DNA of 13,076 bases from Acidobacteriaceae bacterium (GTDB lineage Bacteria > Acidobacteriota > Terriglobia > Terriglobales > Acidobacteriaceae), in the NCBI GenBank assembly GCA_009781125.1, contig WQYS01000031.1:1-13076 (forward strand). The letters run 5' to 3'. Shown in pieces: positions 12,861 to 13,076 of this stretch (positions within the stretch are counted from its first letter, which is position 1; the number at the start of each line of letters is the position of its first letter). A model generated the notes under the pieces. It had not been told where the DNA came from. It saw only the letters and a program-made list of their open reading frames with translations, and ran no database searches. The translations under genes and the position numbers were made by a program.

Positions 12861-13076
12861 TTACTCGCCGTAATAATCCAGGCCGAGATGGGTGATGAGG
12901 TCCTCGCCCATGATGTGGCGGAGCGTGTTCTTCATCTTCATGCTCTGGATGAAGACGTCATGTTCCGGATTGAGGCCAGGGTTGGAGTCGGGCGACTTGA
13001 AGAAGAAGCTCAACCACTCCTGGATGCCGAGTCCGCTCAGAGACGGCGTGCGCTTCGCCAAGTCCTGGAACAGGAT
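12861..13076 (-). CDS. C-terminal part of an unrecognised protein, 5' end outside window
   Basis: The minus-strand frame is open from the window edge to a stop at 12861-12863 and gives about 71 residues. I do not recognise a family. It contains LSGLGIQEWLSFFF and FIQSMKMKNTLRHIMGEDL, looks mostly helical and soluble, and ends in DYYGE. A TTG at 13061 could start a short gene, but nothing favours it over continuation beyond the edge. It converges on the exported-protein gene across the long inverted repeat. Confidence 0.6.
   Translation of the reverse strand: MLFQDLAKRTPSLSGLGIQEWLSFFFKSPDSNPGLNPEHDVFIQSMKMKNTLRHIMGEDLITHLGLDYYGE

Overview
The window shows a compact, roughly 9.0 kb integrated element inserted into the 3' half of a tRNA-Asp gene of a bacterial chromosome. 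The flanks (1-590 and 9681-13076) are visibly richer in G+C than the element and hold ordinary chromosomal genes. These are the C-terminal end of a probable glycoside hydrolase, a urocanase-like protein, a membrane polyferredoxin, an exported proline-rich protein and the end of an unrecognised gene. The flanks also carry palindromic intergenic repeats of a kind I associate with soil Acidobacteriota (Terriglobales). That placement is an inference from repeat style and gene content and is not proven here.

Element layout, left to right: attL (591-642); paired arm-type repeats; a tyrosine integrase (+); about 640 bp of non-coding DNA with the marks of a replication origin (two converging sets of TTACACC iterons around an A+T-rich core, two GGTTATAACC palindromes, one perfect DnaA box); a small Tad2/DUF2829-like anti-Thoeris protein (+); a three-hairpin terminator cassette; a Prim-Pol/DUF3987 replication protein (-) translationally coupled to an unknown 204-aa protein (-); a divergent promoter with a symmetric inverted repeat; a ribbon-helix-helix-like 205-aa protein (+) coupled to a 168-aa coiled-coil protein that may be a scaffold (+); back-to-back terminators; a complete HK97-type major capsid protein of the gp13-like family (-); an Abi-like HEPN protein (-); a roughly 500 bp right-end non-coding region; matching arm-type repeats; and attR inside the intact tRNA-Asp gene (9631-9707).

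How it could work together (inference): the integrase excises the element. The Prim-Pol/DUF3987 protein would replicate it from the iteron/DnaA-box origin. The capsid protein, perhaps with the coiled-coil protein, would supply or remodel a shell. The element has no terminase, portal, protease, head-tail or tail gene, so packaging would depend on a helper phage. The Tad2-like protein would disarm host Thoeris, and the HEPN protein would act against competing phages. This gene set fits a phage satellite with its own capsid gene better than a complete or randomly decayed prophage. I consider it the main find of the window.

Transcription units alternate in strand by pairs (int, tad2 + / primase, orf204 - / RHH, coiled coil + / capsid, abi -). 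The motif TTATAAC recurs in the origin, in the divergent promoter and near the right end, hinting at one shared DNA-binding regulator.
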